A stretch of DNA of 64,000 nucleotides from Pseudomonas sp. NFACC02 (GTDB lineage Bacteria > Pseudomonadota > Gammaproteobacteria > Pseudomonadales > Pseudomonadaceae), in NCBI RefSeq assembly GCF_900110765.1, contig NZ_FOEO01000002.1:124001-188000 (forward strand), given 5' to 3'. This document shows, in pieces, positions 28,921-38,796 of the stretch. Position numbers and translations under genes: made by a program. The number at the start of each line of letters is the position of its first letter. Position 1 is the stretch's first letter. The notes under the pieces are model-generated. The model did no database searches. It was given only the letters and a program-made list of their open reading frames with translations, and was not told the origin of the DNA.

Positions 28921-31900
28921 CAGTTGCTTTCCTCCAGCTCATTCATTAGCGCGTCCAGGGCATCGAGCCCCTCGAGCGTCAGGGTTTGCCCCTGCAAGGT
29001 GTCGATCAGAGCGGCCTGTGCGGCAACGGTGGTGGCTTCGAAGGCCTGCGCCAGCGGAATGCTCACCCCCAGGCGCTCGCGAATGCGCGACAACAGACGC
29101 GTCGCCAGCAGCGAGTGCCCACCCAGTTCAAAGAAGTTGTCGTCGCGCCCGACCCGCTCGACCTTCAGCAGGCTCTGCCACAGTTCGGCGAGGATCTCTT
29201 CGCGTTCGCCCTGCGGCGCTTCGAAGGCCCGCGCCTGCCAGTCAGGCGCAGGCAAGGCCTTGCGGTCGAGCTTGCCGTTGGCGTTGCGCGGCAGGCGCTC
29301 AAGTTGCATGACGTGGGCGGGTACCATGAACGCCGGCAGCGCTTGGGCCAGTGCAGTCTTGAGTACGTCGGCAGACAGAGCCTGCTGCGCCTCGGCGACC
29401 ACATACGCCACCAGTTGCGGTCCGTGCGGCGTCGGTTGCGCGCTGACGACCGCCTCGTGGACGGACGGTTGAGCCAGCAGCACGTTTTCGATTTCGCCCA
29501 GTTCGATGCGCTGGCCACGGATCTTCACCTGAAAGTCCGCGCGGCCAACGTATTCCAGCGCACCCTCGGCGTTCCAGCGCGCCAGGTCGCCGCTGCGATA
29601 CAGCCGCGCACCGGCCTCACCGAACGGGTCAGGCAGAAAACGTTCGGCGGTCAGCGCAGGCCGTGCGGCATAGCCGCGACCCACGCCGACGCCACCGATG
29701 TACAGCTCACCCACCACGCCCGGCGCCGTCAGTTGCAGGCTGGAATCCAGCACATACAAACGGTTGTTGTCGGTCGGGCGACCGATCGGCATGTTGGCCT
29801 TGGCGGCGGGCGCTGCGGTCAGTGTGTGCAGCGCCACGTCATCGGCGCATTCGGCCGGGCCGTAGGCGTTGACCAGCGGCACGTCGGGATAGCGAGCGAA
29901 CCAGCGTGTCGCCAGGTCCACGGTCAGCGCTTCGCCGGTCGGCAACAACCAGCGCAGGGCGTCGAGTTTGTGCGGCGGGACCGCAAGCATGCCGTCGATC
30001 ACCGCGGGTACGCACTCCAGCACGCTGACCTGATTGGCAACCACTTCTTCCAGCAGACGCTGCGGGTCGTGTACCACCGCGTCCGGCAAAATTTCCACGC
30101 GTCCACCGAACAGCGGCGCAGTGAGGAATTGCCACACGGAAATATCGAAGCCGGTGGCGGCGGTCTGGGCGATCACATCGCCCTCCCCCAGACGCAGGTA
30201 CGGCAGCTTGGACATCTGGTTGTTGAGCATGCCGCGCTGGTTGACCATCACGCCCTTCGGCTCACCGGTGGAACCGGAGGTGTAGATCACGTACGCCAGT
30301 TGTTCAGCACTGGCGTAGCGGCCTGGATTATCTTCCGCGCCGCTGGCCAGAAGGTCTTCCAGAACCAGCAGACGCGGCCTGACCTCGGTCAGTGCGAGAA
30401 TCGCCTCGACCTGTGGCAGGCAATCGCGCGGCGTCAGCAGGACAGGTGCCGCGCTGCTGCCCAGCATGCGCGCACTGCGTCCGGCCGGGTGTCGATCGTC
30501 CAGCGCCAGATAGGCACCGCCAGCCTTGAATGCGCCGATGATCATGCTCAGCAGCGGCAGACCACGAGGGGCGAACAGCGCCACCACGTCATCGCCCTGC
30601 ACGCCCGTGTCGATCAGGCCATGACCGATGCGGTTGGCCGCACGGTTCAATTCGCTGTAACTCAAGCGCTCGCCCTGGCAGCGCGCCACTTCCAGGTGAG
30701 GATGCGCCTGTACACGGGACTCGAAACGCTCCAGGTAGCTGATGTCATACCAGTGCGGCTGCACCGGGCCCTGACCTTGCGCCAGCAATTGCTCGCGCTC
30801 GGCCCGCTCCAGTACCTGCAACTGACTCAGGGTCTGTTGCGGGTTGTCGATCAGTTGGGTCAGCAGGCGACGGAAATGCCCGACCAGCGAGTGCATGTCG
30901 ACGTCGTCGAAGTGACGGGTGTCATACGTCAGCTGCAGTTGCAGCGATTCGCCCGGCAGCAGCACCACGGTCAACGGGTAGTTGGTGTGGGTGCGGTTTG
31001 CCAGCGGATTGATCCGGTATTCGTTCACGGCCTGCTGAACCTCGGCGCCCAACGGAACGTTTTCAAAGACGAACAGGCTGTCGAACAATGGCTGACCACG
31101 CGGTGTGTCGGCCAGCAGTTGAATGTCAGCCAGCGACAAGTGTTCGTGCTGACGCATCTCGGCGTTCTGCGCTTGCAGCGCGTTGAGCAAGGCCAGCGCC
31201 GGGGCGCCCGCACCCGGGCGCTTCAGACGCAGCGGCAAGGTATTGATGAACAATCCCAGCGCGCCTTCGATGCCCTCAAGTTCAGTCGGACGACCCGCCA
31301 CCGTGACACCGAACAGCACCTCGTCGCGGTCGGCGTGGTGCATCAGCAACAGGGCCCAGGCGGCCTGCACGAAGGTGTTGGCGGTCAGGCGATGCTGGCG
31401 CGCCTGATCCGCCAGTTTCGCGGTCTGCTCGGCACCGAGTGCCAGCGTGACGTCACGCATCTGCGGCTCGCCCTGAGGACTGCGGCGATACGGCAACGGG
31501 GTGACGTCGGTGAAACCGGCCAACGCGTTGCGCCAGTAATCGCGGCTGACGGCTTCGTCCTGCTCCGACAGCCAGGCCAGGAAATCACGGTACGGCCGCG
31601 CGGCTGGCAGGCTGATGTGGCGCCTGTCAAGAAACGCGCGGTAATGGGCGAAAAACTCGGTGAGCATCAGGCCACGGCACCAGGCGTCAATCAGCGCGTG
31701 ATGATGGCTTTGCACGATGCGGAAATCCGCCTCGCCGAACTTGATCAGGCGCAAGCGCAGCAACGGTGCCCGAGAGAAATCAAAGCCCTGTTCACGCTCG
31801 GCGCTGAGCAGCGCTTCCAGTTCCGCTTCAGCAGCCTCGCGGGCCAGGTGACTCAGGTCGATCAGTTGCGCAGGCGACGGCACGCGGCGCATCACCACCT

Positions 31901-34900
31901 GACGCTGCACACCACTTTCCAGACCGTGGAAGGCCGTGCGCAGGGCAGGATGACGCTGCACCACTTGCTGCCAGGCGAACTTGAAAGCCTCGAAATCGAC
32001 GTCGCTGCCGACGGCGTATTGGTCCTGCATCAGGTAGATGCCGTTGCCCTGCTCCAGCAGGCTGTGCAGCAGAATGCCTTGCTGCATGGGCGCCAGCGGC
32101 AGAATGTCTTCGATTTCCCGGGCAGGAATGGCCAAGGCATCCAGGTGTGTCTGATTGAGCCCGGCCAACGGGAAATCGGACGGCGTCAGACCGGCGTTGC
32201 AGTCGTCACTGCAATGGTCGATCAACTGCAGCAGGTGCTTGCGATACAGCGCCACCAGTTGCTCGATGCTGTCGCGGGTGAAGCGCTTGCGGCTGAAGGT
32301 CCAGTCCAGTTGCAACCGGCCGCCGCGCACCTGACCGTCCACCGCCAGCGCATTGGCCAGCGGCCCTTGCGGGTCACGCAGGTTGCTGAGGGTCTGACTG
32401 GAGAGCGAGAACAACGCGTCTCCAGACTCGTCGAAACGGTCGTCGAAACGGCCGAGGTAGTTGAAGGTCAGGCCCTGCCCCACGAGCTCGGGCAACTCAG
32501 CACCCGCCAGATGCTTGAGCATGCCATAACCCAGGCCTTTCTCCGGCACGGCACGTACGGCTTCCTTCACGGCTTTCAGCGTGGCAATCGCGTCATCACC
32601 GGCTTCCAGCGCCAGCGGATACAGGCTGGTGAACCAGCCCACACTGCGGCTCAGGTCCAGCGCGCCGCTGGCGTCTTCCCGGCCATGGCCTTCGAGGCTG
32701 ATCACGTGACGGCGTCGCCCGGTCCATTGATGCAGGGCCAGGGAAAGCGCCGCCAGCAGCAGATCGTCGATGCGCGTGCGGTAGGCCGCCGGGGCGTCAC
32801 TGAGCAGCCGACGGGTGTCGTGCTCGTCAAGGGTCAGACCAATCGTTTCGCCATCGCCGACGTGGCTTTGAATCGAAGTGTCGCCCGGCAGGCAGGCATC
32901 GGCCGCTTGCAGCGCTTGCCAGTGTGGCAACTGAGCCGCCAGTTCAGGACGGCGAGCCAGGGTGTGCAGCGACTGCGACCAGCTCTGGAAGCTTGCGGTC
33001 TTCTCCGCCAGCGTCACGCGCTGCCCGGCCGCCAGACAGCGGTACGCTTGATGCAGGTCCTCCAGCAGTACACGCCACGACACACCATCGACGACCAGAT
33101 GATGAATCGCCAGCAGCAGACGCCCTTCACCCGACGGCAGACGTGCATGGACCACTCGCATCAGCGGACCGGTCTCGATGTTCAGGCTGCGCTGGGCTTC
33201 GTCGCTGAGGGAGGCCAGGTCTTCTTCGCGGGTCAGTTCGCAGGTCCACAGTACGCGCTCGGCATTTTCGCTGTCGCGGTAGCGCTGTTGCCACTGACCG
33301 TCGTCGCCCTGATGGAAGCTCAGACGCAGGCTGTCGTGCCGGGCGAGCAACACCGACAGCGCCTCTTGAAACACCACGACGTCCAGCGCGCGCGGCAGGT
33401 TCAGCAACAATGACTGGTTCCAGTGCGAACGCTGAGCCATGGGCAAGGCGAAGAAGCGGGCTTGAATCGGTGTCAGGGCAAAATCACGCGGCACAACGGC
33501 AGCCACGACGGGCGCGGCGACAGGCTTGGCCTCGGACAACACAGCGACCTGTGCCAGTTCGGCGATGGTCTGCTTTTCGAAGAGTTGCTTGGGCGTCAGG
33601 CGAATGCCCTGACGGCGGGCGCGAGCGATGATCTGCAGGCTGAGGATCGAGTCGCCACCCAACGTGAAGAAGTTGTCGTGACGACCGACCGCTTCGACAC
33701 TCAGGGCTGTTTCCCACAGCGCCGCCAACGTCGCCTCGACGCCTTCGTGCGGCGTTTCAAACGTCAGTGAAACGACCTGCGGGGCCGGCAAGGCGCTGTG
33801 ATCGAGCTTGCCGTTGGCGGTCAGCGGGAAGGCGTCCAGGGTCAATACGTGACTGGGCACCATATAGTCCGGCAGGCACTCGGCCAGTTGCCCACGCAAC
33901 GCTTCGCCGTCGGGCTGGTGACCTTTCTCGGTCAACCCGTAGGCGATCAACTGGCCTCGCTCATCGACCCGGACATGGGCATCGCGCAGGCCGTCGAGCT
34001 GACGCAGACGCTGCGCAATCTCGCCCAGCGCCACGCGATAGCCGCGTACCTTGACCTGATCGTCGGCACGGCCGAGGAATTCGATCCGACCGTTGGCCAG
34101 CAATCGCGCCCGGTCGCCGCTGCGGTACAGGCGACGGCCCTGGCCGCACGGGTCAGGGATGAACACGGCAGCGGTCATGCCCGGACGGTCATGGTACCCA
34201 CGGGCCAGGCCCGGCCCGCCGATGTACAAGTCGCCGATGTCTCCCTGCACCACCGGCTCCAGGTATTCGTTGAGGATCAACGCCACGGCGTTGGGCAGCG
34301 GACGACCGATGGGGGCCGTTTCTGACGCTGCCTGTGCGTGCGTCGGCTCATGGGTCAGCACGCCGACGGTGGTTTCGGTCGGGCCGTAGTGGTTGATGAC
34401 ACGGCAGCCCGGTTTCAGGCGCTTGACCTGTGCCACCAGATCCCATGGCAATGCATCGCCGCCGAGAATCAGCGCGTGTTCCGGCAGCACGTCGGCGGCA
34501 TGGGTTGCCTGCAACAGCCCGCTCAGGTGCGTCGGCACGATCTTCAGTGCACCGACCCGGTGTTGCGCCATGTACGCGGCAAAGCGATCAGCATCGTTGG
34601 TGCGATCCGGGCTGATCAGGTGCAGCGTGCGCGCCGAGCACAACGCGCCGAACAACACGGTATGGCCCAGGTCGGCACCGACGGTGGACACCATTGCCAT
34701 GCTTGCATCCGGCGCCAGTTCAAGACGCTTGAGCAGCCCTTGAACGTAATCGGCCAGCGCACCGTGGCTGATCACCACGCCCTTGGGTGTACCGCTGGTG
34801 CCTGAGGTGTAGATCAGATAAGCGGCTTGCTCAGGGTGCGGGCGCACGTTGCGCGGCGTTTCGGACCGCGAACGCCACGCCGCGTCGGCGTCCATCGGGA

Positions 34901-37900
34901 CAACCTCACCCCGGTAGTCAGCGGGCGCCACGGCATCGCTGATCAGCCAGCGCGCGCCGCTGTCCGCCAGTACGAACGCCTGTCGCTCGGCAGGCCATTT
35001 CGGGTCCAGCGGCACGTAGGCCGCGCCGGCCTTGAGCACCGCCAACAGGCTGACGACAAACTCCACCGAACGCTCCAGCGCCACGCCAACGCGGCTTTCA
35101 GCGCCCACGCCAGCCTGGTGCAGGTACGCGGCCAGACGGTTGGCCTGAGCATCGACAGCGGCGAAATCAAGACCGTGCCCCTCGCCTTGCAGAGCCAGAC
35201 GCTCAGGCTGCGCGTGGACGCTGACGTCCCAAAGGCTCAGCACGTCAGTGGCCGGGAACGCGACCGTTTCGGCATCGAGGCGCGAAGGCACAGCCGCTAG
35301 CTGCAGCGCGTTCAAGCGGGTTTCCGGCTGCGCCACGCCTTGCGCGCAGATACGCAACAAGTCAGCGGCAAGGCCTGCGATACGCGCTTCATCAAACAGG
35401 TCACACGCGTAAGTGAACACGGCCTGAATGCCGTCGGCGCTGTCGGTGATGTCCAGCCCCAGATCGAAGTGCGCGGCGTAGTCATCGAGTTGGTTGACGT
35501 CCAGGCGCATGCCGCCCGTTTCCACGTTCTGCGGCAGCGGGAACTGCTGGGTGAATTTCACCTGGCACAGTGGGTTGTGGCTCAGGTTGCGTGAGACGCC
35601 CAACGCCTCGACCAGTTGTTCGAATGGCAGGTCCTGGTGGTTCTGCGCCCCCAGCGCCGTACGCTTCACCGACTCGATCAGTGTGCTGAACGACTGTTGT
35701 GGCGACACCTCGGTGCGCAGAACCAGGGTGTTGACGAACAGGCCGATCAAGCCTTCTGCCTCGGTGCAGGTGCGCCCGGCCACGGGGACACCGACGCGCA
35801 GGTCGGTCTGGCTGGAGTAGCGCAGCAACAGGGTCTTGTACGCGGCGAGCATGACCATGAACAGCGTGGCGCCATGGCGCGTGGCGAGGTCGCGCAGGCC
35901 TTGGCTGAGCGTACGGTCGAAAGCGAGGGCATAACGTGCGCCACGATGGCTTTGCTGCGCCGGGCGCGGGCGGTCCGCTGGCAAGCTCAGCACCGGCTGC
36001 GTATCGCCCAGTTGCTGGCGCCAGTAACCGAGTTGACGCTCGCCTTCACCACCGGCCAGTCGCTCGCGTTGCCAGGCGGCAAAATCGGCGTACTGGATCG
36101 GCAACGGCGCGAGTGCGGGAGTCCGGTTCTGTGCATGTGCGCTGTAGAAGGCCATAAAGTCCTTGAGCAGCACCTGCACCGACCAGCCATCGGCAATGAT
36201 GTGGTGCAGCACCAGCACCAGTTGCTGGTGACTGGGCGACAGTCGTACCTTGAGCACACGCCACAGCGGCCCGGTCTGCAAGTCCATCGGTTGCTCGACG
36301 GCAGCCTTGGCCAGGGCCGCCAACGCCTCCAGCGGTTGCGCGTGCAGACTGAGGTCGTGCGGTTCGAGGACCACCGGCTGTTCGGCGTGGATGCGTTGCA
36401 CCAGCGTGTCGTCCGGGTCGATGGCAAAGGTGGTACGCAGACTTTCATGACGCGCGGCCAGATCGTCGAAACTGCGTTGCAGCGCCACGTCATCGATGGC
36501 GCCGCTCAGGCTCAACTGGCCGCACAGGTGATAGGCGCTGCTGTCGGGTTCCAGTTGGGCAAGGAACCATAGACGTTGCTGCGCGAAGGATTGCTCGGCT
36601 GGCGTCTCACGGGAAATACGGGTGACGGATTTCGGCGCCTGGATGCTGCGGCTCTGGCGAGCGACGTGAGCGTTGAAGGCCTCCAGCGTCGGATGTTCGA
36701 AGAGGTGCGCGGGCTCAAGCGTGAGACCCAACTCGTTGTTCAGGCGCGACAACACCTGCACGACGCCGACCGAATCGCCGCCTCGGGCAAAGAAATGGTC
36801 GTGAGCCGCGAGATCCTGCTTGCCGAGCACTTCAGCCCAGGCCGCGACGACCTCTGGCAGCAATGGCGAAACGTCGGCGGCGCGCTCCTCGGTCTGGTTG
36901 TTCAGCAAGCGACCGTCCTGCCAGGTCGCGAAGCTGTCCAGGCTGCCGTTCTGCCAGCCCGCACGGCACGCTGAACGCTGCAGCTTGCCGCTGGTGGTCC
37001 GCGGCAGTGCGCCCGGCTCCAGCAACACAATCACCTTCGGCGCCACCAGAAACAGCTCGGATACCGCATCGCGAACGGCGTCGCAGATGATCTGCGGCTT
37101 CATCAGGCGACGCACGTTGCGGCTGATCTCCAGCGCCAGACCAACGCCTTCAGCGCCCTGCTCGTCGGTGACCGGAAAGGCGGCAATACGCCCGCGACGC
37201 AGCAGCTCCACGCTTTTCTCCAGCGACTGCTCGATGTCCTGCGGGTAGAGGTTCTGACCATTGAGAATGATCAGGTCCTTGAGGCGACCGGTGATGAACA
37301 GTTCGCCGCCGCTGGCGATCCCCAGGTCGCCACTGCGCAGCCAGCGTTTGCCGTCGTGCTCCACGAACGTCTGGGCCGTGGCGTCGGCGTTCTGCCAATA
37401 ACCCTGTGCGACGCTGGGACCAGCGATCCAGACCTCACCGACTTGCCCCGACGGCAGCACGCGCTGATCCGCCGGGTCGACGATCCGCAGGTCATGATCA
37501 TCCCGACACCATCCGCAACCGGGCAAACGGCTGGTGGCGTTCTGGTTGGCGAACACGGCCTGATCGGCATCGCCAGCGGCCAACTGGCTGCCGTCGAAGC
37601 GCTTGATGCCAAACGGCACCGAGCGGTGGGCGGCGCTGACGAACAGGGTCGCTTCGGCAAGCCCGTAGCTCGGGGTCAAGGCACGGCGGTCAAAACCGGC
37701 GGGCGCGAAATGCTCGCTGAACGCATCCAGGGTCGCGATGCGAATCGGCTCGGAACCGGAAAACGCCAGACTCCAGTTGTCCAGCTTGAGGTGTTTCACG
37801 GCGCTGGGCTTGATCCGTTCCACACACAGGCGATAGGCGAAGTCCGGGCCGCCGGAGAACGTGCCGTTGTATTCGCTCATCGTCTCCAGCCAGCGCGCCG

Positions 37901-38654
37901 GACGGCCGAGGAAGTAATTCGGCGACATCAGGTTCAGCGTCCCGCCGTAGTACAGCGGCAGCAGCAAACCGCACATCAGGCCCATGTCGTGGTAAAGCGG
38001 CAACCAGCTCACCCAGCTCTCGGTTGACGCGTCGGTGACGAAGTGACGGGCCATGGCCACTTCGTTGGCCATGAGGTTGGCGTGGGAGACCATCACGCCC
38101 TTGGGCGCACTGGTCGAGCCTGAGGTGTACTGCAGAAACGCCAGCGACGAGGTGTCGATCAGCGAGGGCTGAAACGAACCCTCCCAGCCGTGAACGTCTT
38201 CAATGGCGACGAAGCGTCCACCCGCCGGCATGAAAGGTTGCAGCAGGTGCTGGAATTTATCGAGGTCCTCACGCCGGCCCAGCACCACACCTGGCGCCGC
38301 ATCCTGAAGAATGCCGGTCAGTCGGTCCAGATGGGTTTGCCGGTTGTACTCCGGGGCGAACGCCGGGACCGCGATGACCCCGGCATGCAGGCAACCCAGG
38401 AAAGCCGCGGCATAATCGGCGCCGGTCGGCAGCATGAGCACACACCGTTGGCCGCAGGCCTGCAAGTGCCCCAAGTGATGCTGCAGCACACCGGCGATTG
38501 AACGGGCCTGAAGATCGAGCTGTGCATAGGTGGTCAGCAGCGGCGCCTGGTCTTCGTGATGGATGTGTCGAAGGGCAATCCGGTCCGGTTGGCTCTGCGC
38601 GTAATGGCCCACCAGTTCGGGAAAATGCGCGGCCTGATCTCGTATGGATTTCAT
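28920..38654 (-). CDS. NRPS 1: acyl-loading and two modules (FAAL-ACP-C-A-T-E-C-A-T)
   Basis: A 3244-residue initiating synthetase. Start chosen at MKSIRD, which follows AGGTGAAAG; a TTG eight codons earlier is less likely. Order: fatty acyl-AMP ligase (about 1-565; TSGSTSAPKGV near 175, PLYHDMGLMCG), acyl carrier (GGDS Ser near 628), acyl-accepting C (HHIIADGWS near 817), A1 (about 1140-1620), T (1666), E (HHLVVDGVSW near 1851), D-donor C (HHHALIDAW near 2313), A2 (about 2650-3120), T (3179). The A1 code reads DLTKIGHVGK, an aspartate pocket; A2 reads DIWELTADDK, the diaminobutyrate code of Pseudomonas NRPSs. Together with the SyrP-like hydroxylase this gives acyl-D-(OH)Asp-L-Dab. The second C domain has Ala for Gly in its HHxxxDGW motif. 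PvdL starts in a similar way but has a Glu-Tyr-Dab module order, which is not seen here. Confidence 0.96.
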   Translation of the reverse strand: MKSIRDQAAHFPELVGHYAQSQPDRIALRHIHHEDQAPLLTTYAQLDLQARSIAGVLQHHLGHLQACGQRCVLMLPTGADYAAAFLGCLHAGVIAVPAFAPEYNRQTHLDRLTGILQDAAPGVVLGRREDLDKFQHLLQPFMPAGGRFVAIEDVHGWEGSFQPSLIDTSSLAFLQYTSGSTSAPKGVMVSHANLMANEVAMARHFVTDASTESWVSWLPLYHDMGLMCGLLLPLYYGGTLNLMSPNYFLGRPARWLETMSEYNGTFSGGPDFAYRLCVERIKPSAVKHLKLDNWSLAFSGSEPIRIATLDAFSEHFAPAGFDRRALTPSYGLAEATLFVSAAHRSVPFGIKRFDGSQLAAGDADQAVFANQNATSRLPGCGWCRDDHDLRIVDPADQRVLPSGQVGEVWIAGPSVAQGYWQNADATAQTFVEHDGKRWLRSGDLGIASGGELFITGRLKDLIILNGQNLYPQDIEQSLEKSVELLRRGRIAAFPVTDEQGAEGVGLALEISRNVRRLMKPQIICDAVRDAVSELFLVAPKVIVLLEPGALPRTTSGKLQRSACRAGWQNGSLDSFATWQDGRLLNNQTEERAADVSPLLPEVVAAWAEVLGKQDLAAHDHFFARGGDSVGVVQVLSRLNNELGLTLEPAHLFEHPTLEAFNAHVARQSRSIQAPKSVTRISRETPAEQSFAQQRLWFLAQLEPDSSAYHLCGQLSLSGAIDDVALQRSFDDLAARHESLRTTFAIDPDDTLVQRIHAEQPVVLEPHDLSLHAQPLEALAALAKAAVEQPMDLQTGPLWRVLKVRLSPSHQQLVLVLHHIIADGWSVQVLLKDFMAFYSAHAQNRTPALAPLPIQYADFAAWQRERLAGGEGERQLGYWRQQLGDTQPVLSLPADRPRPAQQSHRGARYALAFDRTLSQGLRDLATRHGATLFMVMLAAYKTLLLRYSSQTDLRVGVPVAGRTCTEAEGLIGLFVNTLVLRTEVSPQQSFSTLIESVKRTALGAQNHQDLPFEQLVEALGVSRNLSHNPLCQVKFTQQFPLPQNVETGGMRLDVNQLDDYAAHFDLGLDITDSADGIQAVFTYACDLFDEARIAGLAADLLRICAQGVAQPETRLNALQLAAVPSRLDAETVAFPATDVLSLWDVSVHAQPERLALQGEGHGLDFAAVDAQANRLAAYLHQAGVGAESRVGVALERSVEFVVSLLAVLKAGAAYVPLDPKWPAERQAFVLADSGARWLISDAVAPADYRGEVVPMDADAAWRSRSETPRNVRPHPEQAAYLIYTSGTSGTPKGVVISHGALADYVQGLLKRLELAPDASMAMVSTVGADLGHTVLFGALCSARTLHLISPDRTNDADRFAAYMAQHRVGALKIVPTHLSGLLQATHAADVLPEHALILGGDALPWDLVAQVKRLKPGCRVINHYGPTETTVGVLTHEPTHAQAASETAPIGRPLPNAVALILNEYLEPVVQGDIGDLYIGGPGLARGYHDRPGMTAAVFIPDPCGQGRRLYRSGDRARLLANGRIEFLGRADDQVKVRGYRVALGEIAQRLRQLDGLRDAHVRVDERGQLIAYGLTEKGHQPDGEALRGQLAECLPDYMVPSHVLTLDAFPLTANGKLDHSALPAPQVVSLTFETPHEGVEATLAALWETALSVEAVGRHDNFFTLGGDSILSLQIIARARRQGIRLTPKQLFEKQTIAELAQVAVLSEAKPVAAPVVAAVVPRDFALTPIQARFFALPMAQRSHWNQSLLLNLPRALDVVVFQEALSVLLARHDSLRLSFHQGDDGQWQQRYRDSENAERVLWTCELTREEDLASLSDEAQRSLNIETGPLMRVVHARLPSGEGRLLLAIHHLVVDGVSWRVLLEDLHQAYRCLAAGQRVTLAEKTASFQSWSQSLHTLARRPELAAQLPHWQALQAADACLPGDTSIQSHVGDGETIGLTLDEHDTRRLLSDAPAAYRTRIDDLLLAALSLALHQWTGRRRHVISLEGHGREDASGALDLSRSVGWFTSLYPLALEAGDDAIATLKAVKEAVRAVPEKGLGYGMLKHLAGAELPELVGQGLTFNYLGRFDDRFDESGDALFSLSSQTLSNLRDPQGPLANALAVDGQVRGGRLQLDWTFSRKRFTRDSIEQLVALYRKHLLQLIDHCSDDCNAGLTPSDFPLAGLNQTHLDALAIPAREIEDILPLAPMQQGILLHSLLEQGNGIYLMQDQYAVGSDVDFEAFKFAWQQVVQRHPALRTAFHGLESGVQRQVVMRRVPSPAQLIDLSHLAREAAEAELEALLSAEREQGFDFSRAPLLRLRLIKFGEADFRIVQSHHHALIDAWCRGLMLTEFFAHYRAFLDRRHISLPAARPYRDFLAWLSEQDEAVSRDYWRNALAGFTDVTPLPYRRSPQGEPQMRDVTLALGAEQTAKLADQARQHRLTANTFVQAAWALLLMHHADRDEVLFGVTVAGRPTELEGIEGALGLFINTLPLRLKRPGAGAPALALLNALQAQNAEMRQHEHLSLADIQLLADTPRGQPLFDSLFVFENVPLGAEVQQAVNEYRINPLANRTHTNYPLTVVLLPGESLQLQLTYDTRHFDDVDMHSLVGHFRRLLTQLIDNPQQTLSQLQVLERAEREQLLAQGQGPVQPHWYDISYLERFESRVQAHPHLEVARCQGERLSYSELNRAANRIGHGLIDTGVQGDDVVALFAPRGLPLLSMIIGAFKAGGAYLALDDRHPAGRSARMLGSSAAPVLLTPRDCLPQVEAILALTEVRPRLLVLEDLLASGAEDNPGRYASAEQLAYVIYTSGSTGEPKGVMVNQRGMLNNQMSKLPYLRLGEGDVIAQTAATGFDISVWQFLTAPLFGGRVEILPDAVVHDPQRLLEEVVANQVSVLECVPAVIDGMLAVPPHKLDALRWLLPTGEALTVDLATRWFARYPDVPLVNAYGPAECADDVALHTLTAAPAAKANMPIGRPTDNNRLYVLDSSLQLTAPGVVGELYIGGVGVGRGYAARPALTAERFLPDPFGEAGARLYRSGDLARWNAEGALEYVGRADFQVKIRGQRIELGEIENVLLAQPSVHEAVVSAQPTPHGPQLVAYVVAEAQQALSADVLKTALAQALPAFMVPAHVMQLERLPRNANGKLDRKALPAPDWQARAFEAPQGEREEILAELWQSLLKVERVGRDDNFFELGGHSLLATRLLSRIRERLGVSIPLAQAFEATTVAAQAALIDTLQGQTLTLEGLDALDALMNELEESN

Positions 38655-38734
38655 TCTTTCACCTGTTTGTTTCGGCAAGGCTCAACCCACGGATGGCCAA
38701 ACGGGCCTTATCCGCAACGTTGTGAGAAAGGTTG

Positions 38735-38754
38735 GGTGACCGCGAACGGTCACC
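38735..38754. terminator. Hairpin between hydroxylase and NRPS 1 genes
   Basis: A perfect 8-base stem (GGTGACCG / CGGTCACC) with a 4-base loop lies in the 142-base gap between the ornithine hydroxylase stop and the NRPS 1 start. There is no T-run after it, so it may act as a weak attenuator, RNA stabiliser or operator rather than a true terminator. Confidence 0.4.
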
Positions 38755-38796
38755 GATGCGACGGTGTGGCGTGCAGGTCCGCCTGGCAGCCCTGAA

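Noticed and set aside
28920-38678. TTG start for NRPS 1 eight codons upstream
   Set aside because: The ATG at 38654 has a good AGGTGA site at proper distance and begins the conserved FAAL domain.
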